DNA of 64,000 bases from Lachnospiraceae bacterium JC7 (lineage in GTDB: Bacteria; Bacillota; Clostridia; Lachnospirales; Lachnospiraceae), in NCBI GenBank assembly GCA_000513555.1, contig ALYD01000008.1, positions 1 to 64,000 on the forward strand. The letters run 5' to 3'. The notes under the pieces were generated by a model, which saw only the letters and a program-made list of their open reading frames with translations, was not told the origin of the DNA and did not search any database. Shown here one piece after another: positions 23,423-33,015 of this stretch. The position numbers and the translations under genes were made by a program. Within the stretch, counting starts at the first letter, position 1, and every line of letters starts with the position of its first letter.

Positions 23423-25120
23423 TCATATCCCGGATTCAGGCTCCTCAAATGAAAGGGGCAGCTTTACTGTGATAAGTGTGCCTCGTTCTGTAAGTCTTGA
23501 AGCATGAATTCCATAATCCTTTCCGTAATACATGCGGATGATGGTATTGACATTGTTCATTCCCAGGTGTCCTTTCAATGTCTCCACATCATCATTTTCA
23601 AGAGCCCGTATGTATTCGTCCGTGATACCCTTTCCGTTATCCTGGATCTCTATATAGAGATCACCATCTTCATATGCTCTTACATCAATGTGTCCGTTTT
23701 TCTGTCCATCGAGTCCATGTATGATGGAGTTTTCTATAAGGGGCTGGAGTATCAGCTTCGGGACTATGGCATCCAGCAGCTTTTCCTCCACCTTTATCTC
23801 TATATCAAAGCAGTCGTCAAACCTTATCCTCTGGATGTCACAATAGTTTCTGATCATTTGGATCTCCTGAGAAAGCTTGCAGAACTGTTTCTCGGAAATA
23901 CTGCTTCTGAGTATTCCGGCAAGTGAAGCTGACAATGTTGCTATTTCAGGAACCTGATTGGCTTTTCCTACCCACTTGATGGTATCCAGAGTGTTGTACA
24001 GGAAATGCGGATTCAGCTGAGCCTGCATCATGGCGATACGGGTCTCGTTGACCTTTCTTTCAGCCTTGACCTGATCCTCCATGGTCTGTTTAAGCTGACT
24101 GGTCATCTTGTTGAAACCGACTGCCAGCTGCTCGAACTCGTCTTCACGGTTCAGCTCTATCTTCGTATCGAAATCACCCTTTCTGAATCTCTTCATGGCC
24201 TGATATAGTTCGCTTATGGGCTTTGAAAATACGACACTGAAGCGGGATGCAACAAGAAGACAGACAAGTACACTGAGTAGCGCAAGAAGCATTATCACAC
24301 GATAGCCCGCATTGATGGCACTCTGCTCAAGGACAGGGGGCGTGATGTAAATACTCAGTATATCCGTGTCGGGAAGTTCTGACATGTATATGTTATCTTT
24401 AAGATCGTGATTGTAATTCTTTGCAGTCAGGAGATTTTCTCTTATGGACGAAAGGACCTTTCCGTCAGCTGCCGTTCCCAGGAGGCAGAACGGTCTCAGA
24501 TATCTGTTCACCAGTATGAAACCGTCTCTTGCATTGATACCGTCCTTTATCTGATTTTCTATTTCGGTCTGTCCTATCCTTATGACAACAAAACCCGGTT
24601 CCGTTCCGGAAACGATTTTTCTCACCATCAAAAGCTCTGAACCTGAATCACTTGCGTGTCCGGGATTCAGTGAATATATGGTCGTGCCGGATCTTCTTGA
24701 TGCTTCATTGAGTGCCGAATAGTAATCAGGCAGCGAATCAGAGCTGTTGCCGCTTTTAGTGCTGTATCTGCAGTTACCGCCTCTGTAAAGCTCGATAACT
24801 GAAAAGTTTCTTATATCGTTGGTGATCTCATACAGGTCGGCATAGACATTGAAAGAATTACGTCTTCCTGTAGTCAGAGCTTCAATTATGGCATCGCTTT
24901 TCTGTATTTTATCGATTGCGGCATCAGCTAGACCGATCATGTCCGATATGCGTCCGGTCACATATTTCTGCTGTTCCAGATCTCTGTTCTCGTAGTCCAG
25001 CACAACTCTCGCCTGGAAAGTCTGAACCGTCACCATTCCGCCAAGTATAACGAGAAAAAGAGAAACGGAAAGAAACACCGCAAATATCTGTCGTTTAAAG
25101 GATTGTCTGATAAATCCCAT
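23423..25120 (-). CDS. YesM-like sensor histidine kinase
   Basis: A 565-residue membrane kinase. It has a first helix at about 13-38, an extracellular sensor region, and a second helix (VIMLLALLSVLVCLLVA). A HAMP segment follows (FSKPISELYQAMKRFRKGDF), then the His_kinase domain with the phospho-acceptor in QLNPHFLYNTLD (His372) and an ATPase domain (IQDNGKGI). ATG 25120 is chosen because AGGAAGGA precedes it by 7 bases; the in-frame ATG at 25150 lies inside the previous gene. It sits directly downstream of a binding lipoprotein gene, suggesting that protein presents the signal to the kinase. Confidence 0.94.
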   Translation of the reverse strand: MGFIRQSFKRQIFAVFLSVSLFLVILGGMVTVQTFQARVVLDYENRDLEQQKYVTGRISDMIGLADAAIDKIQKSDAIIEALTTGRRNSFNVYADLYEITNDIRNFSVIELYRGGNCRYSTKSGNSSDSLPDYYSALNEASRRSGTTIYSLNPGHASDSGSELLMVRKIVSGTEPGFVVIRIGQTEIENQIKDGINARDGFILVNRYLRPFCLLGTAADGKVLSSIRENLLTAKNYNHDLKDNIYMSELPDTDILSIYITPPVLEQSAINAGYRVIMLLALLSVLVCLLVASRFSVVFSKPISELYQAMKRFRKGDFDTKIELNREDEFEQLAVGFNKMTSQLKQTMEDQVKAERKVNETRIAMMQAQLNPHFLYNTLDTIKWVGKANQVPEIATLSASLAGILRSSISEKQFCKLSQEIQMIRNYCDIQRIRFDDCFDIEIKVEEKLLDAIVPKLILQPLIENSIIHGLDGQKNGHIDVRAYEDGDLYIEIQDNGKGITDEYIRALENDDVETLKGHLGMNNVNTIIRMYYGKDYGIHASRLTERGTLITVKLPLSFEEPESGI

Positions 25121-25121
25121 A

Positions 25122-26201
25122 TTAGTTTCCTTCCTGTTTTGTGATTTCACGCCAGATCTTCATGGCTTCTTTTTCTTCCGATGCGGATTTTTTGATATCG
25201 AAATCCATGAGATCTATTCTTCCGTATTCACTGAGAAGCTCTACATCTGTCCTGACAGGACGTCTGTGAAATTCTTCCATGGCAAATTTCTGTGTATCCT
25301 GACTTACGATGAAATCGATGAATTTTCCCGCATTGTAGCTGTGGGGAGCATTCTTGACTATGGCACAGGCATCAGGAATAGCACATGTACCGTCAGAAGG
25401 ATAGATCATGGCTATATCATGACCGCTCTCGATATATTTTTTTGCAGTTTCCTCAAGAGTTATTCCCACAAGATATTTGCCTGACTCAACAGATGGAAGT
25501 ATGTCTCCTGATGATGCGAGAATGTTTCCGTTCAGCTGTTCATAGAACCTTGGAATAAGGCTCTCCGGTCCTTCATCAAAAAGCTGCTCCATGGTGGATA
25601 TGATGGTATAGCTGGTTCCCGATACCTCCATATCTGCAAATGCTATGAGACCTTTCCATTTGCTCAGAAACAGATCATGCCAGCTTTTCGGGGCATCTGT
25701 CACGGATACAAGCTTTGGATTGTAAACAAATACAATGGGGAGTTCTGTAAAAGGAGTCCATAGATTTTCCTGAGACAGGTATGCCTGATTCAGATTTTCA
25801 TTTTCTGATGTACTGTAAGGTACGAAAAGCTCTTTTCTTGCTTCGTAGCTCTCCGCACCGCCTCCGAACATAATGTCACATTCGCCGTTTTCCAGTCCTG
25901 ATTCGATCTTGTCCATCATTTCAGCAGTTCCACCGGTTCTGATCTCGACCCATATTCCGGTTCTGACTTCAAACTCCCTAATGATAGGAAGATATACCTC
26001 TTCTTTATGTGAGGTGCAAATGACCAGCTGCTTTTCCTTCGGCACGCTGTACTTTTTTGAAAGCTGCTCTATTTCGGTTTCTCTTGCATCCTTTCCACAG
26101 CCTGAGATCACGAACATTAGACAAAATACGGCAAGGAGTAATGAATATATCCTTTTGGAGAAATTCTTTCCTTTATTTCTTTCCGCTTTCAAGTGTGCCA
26201 T
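25122..26201 (-). CDS. Binding lipoprotein, probable signal receptor for the kinase
   Basis: A 359-residue solute-binding protein with a basic N-terminus, hydrophobic segment and lipobox VISGC. The fold is of the iron/sulfate/sugar-phosphate class: QLVICTSHKEEVYLPIIREF, TGIWVEIRTGGTAEMMDKIE, and PDACAIVKNAPHSYNAGKFI. It is encoded first in an operon with the YesM-like kinase and YesN-like regulator, one base before the kinase ATG, and not with the transporter. This layout is seen where a binding protein acts as the sensing partner of a kinase. Inference: it detects the same solute that the ABC system imports. ATG 26201 follows GGGAG. Confidence 0.85.
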   Translation of the reverse strand: MAHLKAERNKGKNFSKRIYSLLLAVFCLMFVISGCGKDARETEIEQLSKKYSVPKEKQLVICTSHKEEVYLPIIREFEVRTGIWVEIRTGGTAEMMDKIESGLENGECDIMFGGGAESYEARKELFVPYSTSENENLNQAYLSQENLWTPFTELPIVFVYNPKLVSVTDAPKSWHDLFLSKWKGLIAFADMEVSGTSYTIISTMEQLFDEGPESLIPRFYEQLNGNILASSGDILPSVESGKYLVGITLEETAKKYIESGHDIAMIYPSDGTCAIPDACAIVKNAPHSYNAGKFIDFIVSQDTQKFAMEEFHRRPVRTDVELLSEYGRIDLMDFDIKKSASEEKEAMKIWREITKQEGN

Positions 26202-26241
26202 ATCACGCTCCCGAATGTTAAATATCTCTCAACATTATGCT

Positions 26242-26799
26242 TCAAAATATTTCAGCCTCTCTTTTTGCTCCGCTATGGAACTTAATAAGATGTGCCTTTC
26301 CGAGAGCAACCATTATTAACGGAATAAGAATCAGCTGTAAAACAACTCCAGGAATAGTATTTACAAAGTATCCTGTCATAAAAGCCGCAAGACTATACTG
26401 TCCTCCCAGTAATACAGCCTGTACAGCACCGCCAACGATACGTCCGATGATCATGGCAGGGATCAGGGCCTTATATACAGCGATGATGCACTTATACTTT
26501 GATCTCGTGTAGAGATAACCTGTGACCAGACCATATGTCAGAAGCTCAAAGGCCATGGCGATGGCTCCGGGAAAAAGCTTTGGCATCCCAAAGGTGACTG
26601 AACGTAAAAGAGGAACTACAAATCCGACTATGGCACCATAAACAGGGCCGCATATAAGTCCGCACAAAAGTACAGGCAGATGCATAGGAGAAAGCAGCTG
26701 GCCTAAAGACTTGAGCTGCATGGTGGCAAAGGGAAGTACCAGACCCAACGCGATAAACATTGCCGATAGAACTATTTTATGAACATCAATCTTTTTCAT
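26242..26799 (-). CDS. ECF transporter S component (vitamin-type importer)
   Basis: A 185-residue membrane protein with about six hydrophobic segments. Features typical of ECF S components: an N-terminal helix with small residues (KIVLSAMFIALGLVLPF), then SPMHLPVLLCGLICGPVYGA and a Gly-rich FVVPLLRS loop. It resembles the group that includes pantothenate-type S components, but the vitamin cannot be assigned. It needs the shared EcfA/EcfT module, which is not in this window. ATG 26799 follows GGAGG; the longer frame to 26856 contains that ribosome site. Confidence 0.85.
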   Translation of the reverse strand: MKKIDVHKIVLSAMFIALGLVLPFATMQLKSLGQLLSPMHLPVLLCGLICGPVYGAIVGFVVPLLRSVTFGMPKLFPGAIAMAFELLTYGLVTGYLYTRSKYKCIIAVYKALIPAMIIGRIVGGAVQAVLLGGQYSLAAFMTGYFVNTIPGVVLQLILIPLIMVALGKAHLIKFHSGAKREAEIF

Positions 26800-26877
26800 A
26801 CCCCATCCTCCGATATTCTTCTTAATATAATATGATGACGATTCCACACTGTACAACGACGGTGAATGACATCATTT

Positions 26878-26903
26878 GTGAGTGGATAAGATCACCCACT
26901 CAC
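26878..26903 (-). other. Leader hairpin upstream of the ECF S gene
   Basis: GTGAGTGG / CCACTCAC, perfect 8-bp arms with a 10-base loop, about 80 bases before ATG 26799. Its place in the likely leader of a vitamin transporter suggests a regulatory RNA element, but I could not match it to a known riboswitch. The rest of 26857-27049 shows nothing else. Confidence 0.3.
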
Positions 26904-27049
26904 GTACTAGGATATCAGATTATAGATTTGTCTTCAATTAATTGCTGGCAATTTATTTTCAAAGACCGCTTTCAGATCATTACGGATCATCACAGAATTT
27001 TTTCCTCAGCATCTGTCATTACTTTAATTTAATAAGTTCTCTTCCGATC

Positions 27050-29476
27050 TCATTTTATCTGTGAAAGCTTTTCTGCCATTCTGTATATTCTGGTAACATT
27101 TTGCTGTATCTGTTTCCTGGGAACAGAACCATCACTTATGCCCTTAAGGAGTCTTTCAAAATCATTTTTCACTCCCGGCATGAATACATCACCTCCGGCT
27201 TTTGCCACTTCTGTGATGGTTGCATTTCTGTGCTCTTTACCAAGGCTCTGAACCCATTCCACCACCCAGTCTGTCATTACGATTCCGTCGAAGCCGAACT
27301 CACATCTTAAAATATCCTCTATAAGTCCTCTGTGCTCCGAAGTATGAACACCGTTCAGTAGATTATAGGAGGTCATCAAAGCGCAGGGCTTTGCCTTTCT
27401 TACACAAATGCCGAAACCCCGGAGATATATCTCACGCATGGCTCTTTCGGATACCTTACTGTTATTGAAGTATCTGTTGGTCTCTGCATTGTTGGCGGCA
27501 TAATGTTTTATTGTAGTGCCGCAGCCTTTATGTTTTTGAACGCCTTCGGTAATGGATGCTGCCATAAGTCCGGAAACAAGAGGATCCTCCGAATAGTATT
27601 CGAAGTTACGTCCGCAGAAAATGCTTCTGTGGATGTTAAGTGCCGGAGCCAGCCATAACTGAACACCGAATCTTTCCATTTCGTCCCCCACTATATCTCC
27701 GTAGGTACCCGCAAGCTCACAGTTAAAGCTCTGTGCAATGGCTGTTCCGATAGGAATCGCTGTTGCATACTGCTCCTTTATCTCTGACTCATCTGCCGGA
27801 ACATTTTTTTTCATCATTTCCTGAAGCTTTTTGATATTATCCTCTCCCATGTAATCCAAAAAGCTTTCCGGAAGATCTGAGCCTATGGAATGAACTCCAC
27901 TCTCATCTTTATAATATTTCTTTGAAAGTCTGAGACCCGCAGGTCCGTCTGCCATGACCATGCTCTTAAAGCCTTTGTTCCGTAAAAGTGTGGTGGTCTC
28001 ACCTGCCGCGCCTGCCACTGCGAAGGAAGCATTACCGATGACGCTTTGATCCTTCGCATCAGGATCAAAGGCACCGACAGATACATAGGAAAGTTCCTCA
28101 TCCGATAACTTCGAAACAAGCTCATCCACAGGGTAATCCCTGTCGTATGCTACTGCCAATGTTTCAAAGTCCACGCCTGTCAGCCTGATTACACTTACTC
28201 CCTCCGGAATATCTGTTACATGTTGCTTCGCAACATGATCCTTAAATCCGGGATCTCCAAGACAGTTTCTGGTTTTTAATGTTGTAACTGTTTCATCAAG
28301 GACTATTGCACCGGCAACCTTTGTAGAATCACTTGAATTACCAACACGAATTATATAGTTGCCAGCTTCAAGGATAAATGCCTGAGCTTCTTCGTCGTAG
28401 GAAGCAAGCTCTGAAAGTCTGAATGAGATCTCGACCTCCTCTGTTTCACCCGGCATCAGTTCTTTTGTTTTTTCAAATGCGGCAAGATCCTGATATGGCT
28501 TATCGAGCCTTCCTGATGGTGCGGAGACATAGACCTGAACCACTTCCTTACCGGAAAATCTGCCCTCATTGGTAACTTTTACACTTACGCTTATCTCATC
28601 GTTTCTGTTAAAAATCACCAGAGGCTGTAAGCTGAACTCTGTGTATGAAAGGCCATATCCAAAGGGAAATAAAGGCTTCACCTCATCTGAATCAAAGTAT
28701 CTGTAACCTACGTAAATACCTTCTGTATAGCTGTTGTTGTCAGGGTTTCCGAAATCTTCAAATTTAAAATAGTCCTCAGGCTTTGCCCAAGTTGTGGCAA
28801 GCTTTCCCGATGGATTGGCTTTTCCCAGAAGGATATCCGAAAGGACAGTTCCTGTTACAACTCCAAGCTGTGAAAGCAGCAGTATATTTCCAACCTCGGA
28901 AACAGGAGAAAGATTCACAGGACCTCCAACATTCAGGACCAGCATGAACTTTTCATATTTCCGGTTCAGTGCAAGAATATCCCGAACTTCCGAGTCAGTG
29001 AGAAGCACATCTCCCTTTTCAACCTTACGGTCATTTCCCTCTCCGGAATTTCTCGCCAGCACATAAACACAGGCATCACCTTCTCCTTCCAGAGGCAGGG
29101 AATGCTCGGGTTCTGGATCTATCTTTCCCATACCATACATTAAAGGTTCTACCTGAAGAGTCTTTGCCTCCTCCTTGATTCTCTGAACGAAGCTTTTATG
29201 ATTTTCGGCTTTAAGGTTTTCAAAGACATCAAGCCATTTACCTGTTGTTATCTCAAATCCGGCATCTTTAAGTCCCTGCTCCACGTTTATGGCGAATCTG
29301 CTGTTGACTTCACCGGAGCCTGTTCCTCCCTTTACGGTATGACGAACACCGTTACCGAAGGCAGCTATCCTGCAGGGGCTATCAAGTGGAAACCTATCAT
29401 CCCGTTTTAAAAATAATGTACATTCTTTTGCTGTGCGCATCACATGCTCCAAATGTTCCTGTTCGTATTTATTCAT
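27050..29476 (-). CDS. GH3 beta-glycosidase with reversed domain order
   Basis: An 808-residue enzyme. The GH3 C-terminal-type domain comes first (about 1-260, ending PLFPFGYGLSYTEF). A fibronectin-III-like domain follows (about 280-390, VSVKVTNEGRFSGKEVVQVY). The TIM-barrel catalytic domain is last (ADGPAGLRL, APALNIHRSIFCGRNFEYYS, TIKHYAANNAETNR) with nucleophile Asp in IVMTDW near residue 736. This swapped order is known in a subset of rumen and gut GH3 enzymes. No signal peptide, so it acts inside the cell on imported oligosaccharides. ATG 29476 is better spaced from AGAGG than ATG 29479. Confidence 0.92.
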   Translation of the reverse strand: MNKYEQEHLEHVMRTAKECTLFLKRDDRFPLDSPCRIAAFGNGVRHTVKGGTGSGEVNSRFAINVEQGLKDAGFEITTGKWLDVFENLKAENHKSFVQRIKEEAKTLQVEPLMYGMGKIDPEPEHSLPLEGEGDACVYVLARNSGEGNDRKVEKGDVLLTDSEVRDILALNRKYEKFMLVLNVGGPVNLSPVSEVGNILLLSQLGVVTGTVLSDILLGKANPSGKLATTWAKPEDYFKFEDFGNPDNNSYTEGIYVGYRYFDSDEVKPLFPFGYGLSYTEFSLQPLVIFNRNDEISVSVKVTNEGRFSGKEVVQVYVSAPSGRLDKPYQDLAAFEKTKELMPGETEEVEISFRLSELASYDEEAQAFILEAGNYIIRVGNSSDSTKVAGAIVLDETVTTLKTRNCLGDPGFKDHVAKQHVTDIPEGVSVIRLTGVDFETLAVAYDRDYPVDELVSKLSDEELSYVSVGAFDPDAKDQSVIGNASFAVAGAAGETTTLLRNKGFKSMVMADGPAGLRLSKKYYKDESGVHSIGSDLPESFLDYMGEDNIKKLQEMMKKNVPADESEIKEQYATAIPIGTAIAQSFNCELAGTYGDIVGDEMERFGVQLWLAPALNIHRSIFCGRNFEYYSEDPLVSGLMAASITEGVQKHKGCGTTIKHYAANNAETNRYFNNSKVSERAMREIYLRGFGICVRKAKPCALMTSYNLLNGVHTSEHRGLIEDILRCEFGFDGIVMTDWVVEWVQSLGKEHRNATITEVAKAGGDVFMPGVKNDFERLLKGISDGSVPRKQIQQNVTRIYRMAEKLSQIK

Positions 29477-29508
29477 CATTACCTCTTTTCACATTTACTG
29501 TCACGGAT

Positions 29509-29540
29509 AAAAAACAGCCGGAGTCTGGACCCCGGCTGTT
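29509..29540 (-). terminator. Terminator after the first sulfatase
   Basis: AACAGCCGG / CCGGCTGTT with a 10-base loop, followed on the minus strand by TTTTTTATCC. Ends the symporter-sulfatase transcript. Confidence 0.85.
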
Positions 29541-29577
29541 ATTATAAGTCTCAAATGCACTATCTGTAAGACCTGAA

Positions 29578-31107
29578 TCAGCCTTTAGCGCTGAAAAGCT
29601 TCTTGAACGCTCTCACTCCCGGTGATTCCAGTCTCTTCTTTTCCTTGGGAAGATGTCTCTCTTCAAGAGCTTCCGCCTTATCAGCTCTTCCTGTTTCTCT
29701 GAGTCTCTTTGTATAAACCGGAAGATCATTGTCAGAAGCATGGAACGGGCCGCCCTCATGATATACAGTCCACATAGGGTCTATCTGGGAAGCGTTCTTC
29801 TTCATCTCCTCGTCAGTCCAGTCAAGTATGATCTTTGCACCCATAGCACACATCTCAGGATGCTTTTTCTTTACATCCTTCTGCTCATAAGGGTCATCCT
29901 TAAGATTAAACAGCATCTCTTCATCATAGAGATGGAAACCGTCATGGATAGTTCTCATGTAGAGCCAGTCTCCGAATCTTGCTGATCTCTGACATACGTG
30001 GGCCATCTGTGATATTACAAGTGAATCTCTTCCTGTGTCGGTTCCGTTTTTCAATGTCTCCACATAGCTCTCGCCATCCCATGTATCTGCCTTGTCTACA
30101 TTTAAAAGATCACAGGCTGTGGGAAGTATATCAAGATTATAATGAAGTCCTTTATCAACGGTTCCCTTCTTGCAGCCCGGCCACTTGATGATCATAGGGA
30201 TATTACAGCATGCCTTATCTGCGGTTCCGTGCTCGCCGTAAACTCCAAGCTCGCCGAAGTTCTCACCATGGTCAGATGTAATTATGATAGCACATTCATC
30301 ATAGATTCCCATCTCCTTCATCTTGTCCATGATCTGACCAAGGCAGGCATCCATATATGCAACGCCGCAGTCATAACCGTCGATGGTCTTCTTGAGCTCC
30401 TCCATGTTGCGGATGTGACCCGGATTTCTCGGAAGCACATCACTTTCGTTGTCATTGAACATGTTAAGCTCATGTGTGCAGTGAGGTCCTACAGCCTCCT
30501 GATGTCTCTTGAGATCCTCCTCTGTCATCCAGAATGCTTTCTCAAGGGGCTCGTTTTCGAAAGGATTACCGAATCCCATAGGTACTCTGTAAGGTGTGTG
30601 TGGATCCCAGTAATGAACGTGAAGGAACCAGTCCTCTCTCTTCGTTCCGTTCTGCTCCAGCCAGTTAAGAGCATACGGGGTAACCTTGTCTCCGTTCTCA
30701 AGACCTATATCACCCTCGTTGAAGCACTCATTGAAGCCTGCATTGAACCACCATGCGGAATGTCTCTCTGCAAAGGTGGAAATAGATGCTGTGTAAATTC
30801 CGGCTCTTCTGAAAATATTGATGAAATTCTCAACATCCTGAATATCCTGCATGCCTCTTCCCTGTGGGCAGATCCTTCTGTCCGCAGCGGTTCCGCCATG
30901 TCCCACAACTCCATTTCTTATTCCGAATCTGCCGGAAATAAGACTAGCTCTTGATGGGAGGCAGGGTGCATCTGAACAATAATAGTTATCAAATCTTACA
31001 CCCTCTTTTGCCACCTCATCAATGTTGGGGGAAGTATTTCTCTTATAGCCGTAGCATCCAAGATGATCCGGTCTCATGGTATCGATATCAACAAATAAAA
31101 TCTTCAT
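29578..31107 (-). CDS. S1 sulfatase 1 (Cys-type, CLPSR)
   Basis: A 509-residue sulfatase. The activated residue is Cys49 in APCLPSRASL, the Cys-type signature needing conversion to formylglycine. Metal site residues are in DIDTMRPDHLG near the start and in IITSDHGENFGE near the middle; WDPHTPY is the substrate-side His segment. No signal peptide, so it is cytoplasmic or exported by an unseen route. It is transcribed with the GPH symporter just upstream (19-bp gap), so it probably desulfates a sugar taken up by that symporter. ATG 31107 follows AGAGGAG. Substrate unknown. Confidence 0.93.
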   Translation of the reverse strand: MKILFVDIDTMRPDHLGCYGYKRNTSPNIDEVAKEGVRFDNYYCSDAPCLPSRASLISGRFGIRNGVVGHGGTAADRRICPQGRGMQDIQDVENFINIFRRAGIYTASISTFAERHSAWWFNAGFNECFNEGDIGLENGDKVTPYALNWLEQNGTKREDWFLHVHYWDPHTPYRVPMGFGNPFENEPLEKAFWMTEEDLKRHQEAVGPHCTHELNMFNDNESDVLPRNPGHIRNMEELKKTIDGYDCGVAYMDACLGQIMDKMKEMGIYDECAIIITSDHGENFGELGVYGEHGTADKACCNIPMIIKWPGCKKGTVDKGLHYNLDILPTACDLLNVDKADTWDGESYVETLKNGTDTGRDSLVISQMAHVCQRSARFGDWLYMRTIHDGFHLYDEEMLFNLKDDPYEQKDVKKKHPEMCAMGAKIILDWTDEEMKKNASQIDPMWTVYHEGGPFHASDNDLPVYTKRLRETGRADKAEALEERHLPKEKKRLESPGVRAFKKLFSAKG

Positions 31108-31126
31108 AATTTCTCCTCTTATATTT

Positions 31127-32554
31127 TCAACCTACTCTCAGCTCCTGATTGCCGCTTATTCCTTTTGCAGCAAGCTCATCCAGTTGTCTCTGCATCTCAT
31201 CTTCGCCCTTCTTATCCATAGGATAGAAAGCCATAGCAACTACTGATGCAATGTAGCCGGCTATAGGTGTCAGGGTGCAAAGAAGAAGTATCGCCCTTAA
31301 GCATCCCGGTGTCTGCTGCTGAAGCTCGGCATTGTAACCTGTTGCACTGAGGATCATTCCGCTGAAGAACATGGAAAAAGCCTGACAGCATTTATTGATA
31401 AATGTGAATGTTGAATTCACAAGAGCGGTTCCGTCTATACCTGTTTTAACGAAGGCATAATTTGCAGAATCAAGTACTGCAGCTCTGCTGAGCATGTTGT
31501 TGATGGTTCCTGTAAAGGCTATGGCAAGATATGTGAACATTACCATGGCTACCGAATATGCTCCGCTCATACCGGTGAAAAGCATCGGAAGAGTGACTAT
31601 GATAGCGATGGCTTCGATAATGATTATGGCCATCTTCTTACCCAGTTTTCTTACCATAGGCTGAATAAAAAGCACCATGGCAAAACCACAAATGGTAGTT
31701 GCATAACCTATGTAAGTGATCAGGTCTGTTCTTCCGCTCATGTTATATTTGAAGAAATACATACGGAGTGCGTTGCAGATCTGAATTGCGAACATATCTG
31801 TTCCGTAAGCTATAAGGACACATACGAGAGCTCTGTTGTTGGTTATTACAGAGAAGGTCTCGGAAAGGCTCATTCTCTTTCTCTCTGCTGCAGGCTTTCT
31901 CTCAGGATCGTAAACATCAAGATTCTTTACTGACATAGCTGAAAGAATGAACATTACAACAGATGCGATTCCGAAGATCATGGTGAATTTGAACCATGCT
32001 GATGGCTCGTCCTCTCCGCCAAGCATATTGAGTATCGGAAGTGCCCATGATGCGATGATGAGAGATGCTATGGTTCCGAAGGCCTGGAAGATCGCCTGGA
32101 TTCTGGTTCTTACCGCAAGATCGTTAGTCAGTATCGCAGGTAATGCAAGCTGTGGGATCTGTACCACTGTCCATGCAAGGGAATAAATGATGTATGTCAC
32201 AAAGGCATATACTATTTTTCCGCCGGCTGAAAGGTTCGGAACCGAAAACAAAAGCACGAACATGATTCCGAGGAACGGTGCACCGGCGATGATGTAGGGT
32301 CTGAATTTTCCCCACTTTGTATTTGTCTTATCGACTATCATTCCCATAAGTGGATCTGTAAAAGCATCCACAAGTCTTGCCACCATGAATATGGTTCCGG
32401 CAATTACCGGGGAAATACCCAGGAGGTTTGTGTAAAAATAACTGATATAGGTTCCTACCATCAGGAAAATGATGTTATTTGGGAAATTTCCTATACTGTA
32501 AAGCCAATACTGCAGTTCACTGCCCTTTTTGATCTCCTTACTTTCTGTGTTCAT
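31127..32554 (-). CDS. GPH-family sugar:cation symporter 1
   Basis: A 475-residue MFS-fold protein of the glycoside-pentoside-hexuronide group (MelB-like), with about 12 hydrophobic segments. The family motif after helix 2 is present: ARLVDAFTDPLMGMIVDKTN, then KWGKFRPYI. It would import an oligosaccharide or uronide with a cation. ATG 32554 follows GGAGAG; the longer frame to 32590 lacks a ribosome site. It is divergent from the ROK regulator gene and preceded by two operator-like repeats (32597 and 32663). Confidence 0.92.
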   Translation of the reverse strand: MNTESKEIKKGSELQYWLYSIGNFPNNIIFLMVGTYISYFYTNLLGISPVIAGTIFMVARLVDAFTDPLMGMIVDKTNTKWGKFRPYIIAGAPFLGIMFVLLFSVPNLSAGGKIVYAFVTYIIYSLAWTVVQIPQLALPAILTNDLAVRTRIQAIFQAFGTIASLIIASWALPILNMLGGEDEPSAWFKFTMIFGIASVVMFILSAMSVKNLDVYDPERKPAAERKRMSLSETFSVITNNRALVCVLIAYGTDMFAIQICNALRMYFFKYNMSGRTDLITYIGYATTICGFAMVLFIQPMVRKLGKKMAIIIIEAIAIIVTLPMLFTGMSGAYSVAMVMFTYLAIAFTGTINNMLSRAAVLDSANYAFVKTGIDGTALVNSTFTFINKCCQAFSMFFSGMILSATGYNAELQQQTPGCLRAILLLCTLTPIAGYIASVVAMAFYPMDKKGEDEMQRQLDELAAKGISGNQELRVG

Positions 32555-32596
32555 TTTTTTCTCTCCATCCCTTTTGATCAGTGATCTCAAATTTTT

Positions 32597-32621
32597 AATT
32601 TGTTAAATCTTTTAATGATTT
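32597..32621. promoter_or_regulatory. ROK-type operator candidate 1
   Basis: AATTTGTTAAATCTTTTAAT, upstream of the symporter. The same pattern in reverse complement (TTAAAA, CTTTTAA, C/TAAAT) occurs at 32663-32680 and upstream of the NagZ-like gene at 37637-37658. A GGCCATA / TATGGCC hairpin lies just beside it (32622-32638). Confidence 0.5.
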
Positions 32622-32662
32622 GGCCATAAAATATGGCCGGGTTCCGGCCGAAACATTATTTC

Positions 32663-32680
32663 TTAAAACTTTTAATAAAT
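32663..32680. promoter_or_regulatory. ROK-type operator candidate 2
   Basis: TTAAAACTTTTAATAAAT, in the divergent region between the symporter and ROK genes. It matches the site at 37637-37658 in 16 of 18 positions by eye. Confidence 0.5.
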
Positions 32681-33015
32681 ATAATTTAGCCTCTTATCTT
32701 CCCTTTTTCAATTAGCATTACTGTCACTAAATCAGGCATTGTTTTTGTGCAAATTAGCCAAACACCTTGGCGCGCAGAAGGCTTAATTGCTAATTTGTTG
32801 ACAATAGTCATAAGACTGACACGTGATCTTCAGGGGGGATTTGCCCTACTCTATTGAAGTCCAAAATAACACATGCACGGATATCGAATTTCACGGGAAA
32901 TACAATATCCTGTAGGTGAAACAAGCTCTGTTGTGCTAAACTATGTATGGAATCAGGGAGCACTTCTATCTTCCCTATTTTCAAATTCTAATATTTATTT
33001 CGGAAATATAGTCAC
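32681..33015. other. Long leader/intergenic region of the ROK gene
   Basis: No gene seen. It is AT-rich at both ends. Apart from the operator-like repeats to its left, it holds only short imperfect repeats. It probably carries the promoter of the ROK regulator and part of the divergent symporter promoter. Confidence 0.4.

Noticed and set aside
26857-27049. Known vitamin riboswitch upstream of the ECF S gene
   Set aside because: Only one simple 8-bp hairpin is visible; I could not find the conserved core of TPP, folate, preQ1 or cobalamin elements.
30142-30954. 270-codon plus-strand frame opposite sulfatase 1
   Set aside because: Antisense shadow of a gene with intact sulfatase motifs; no ribosome site.
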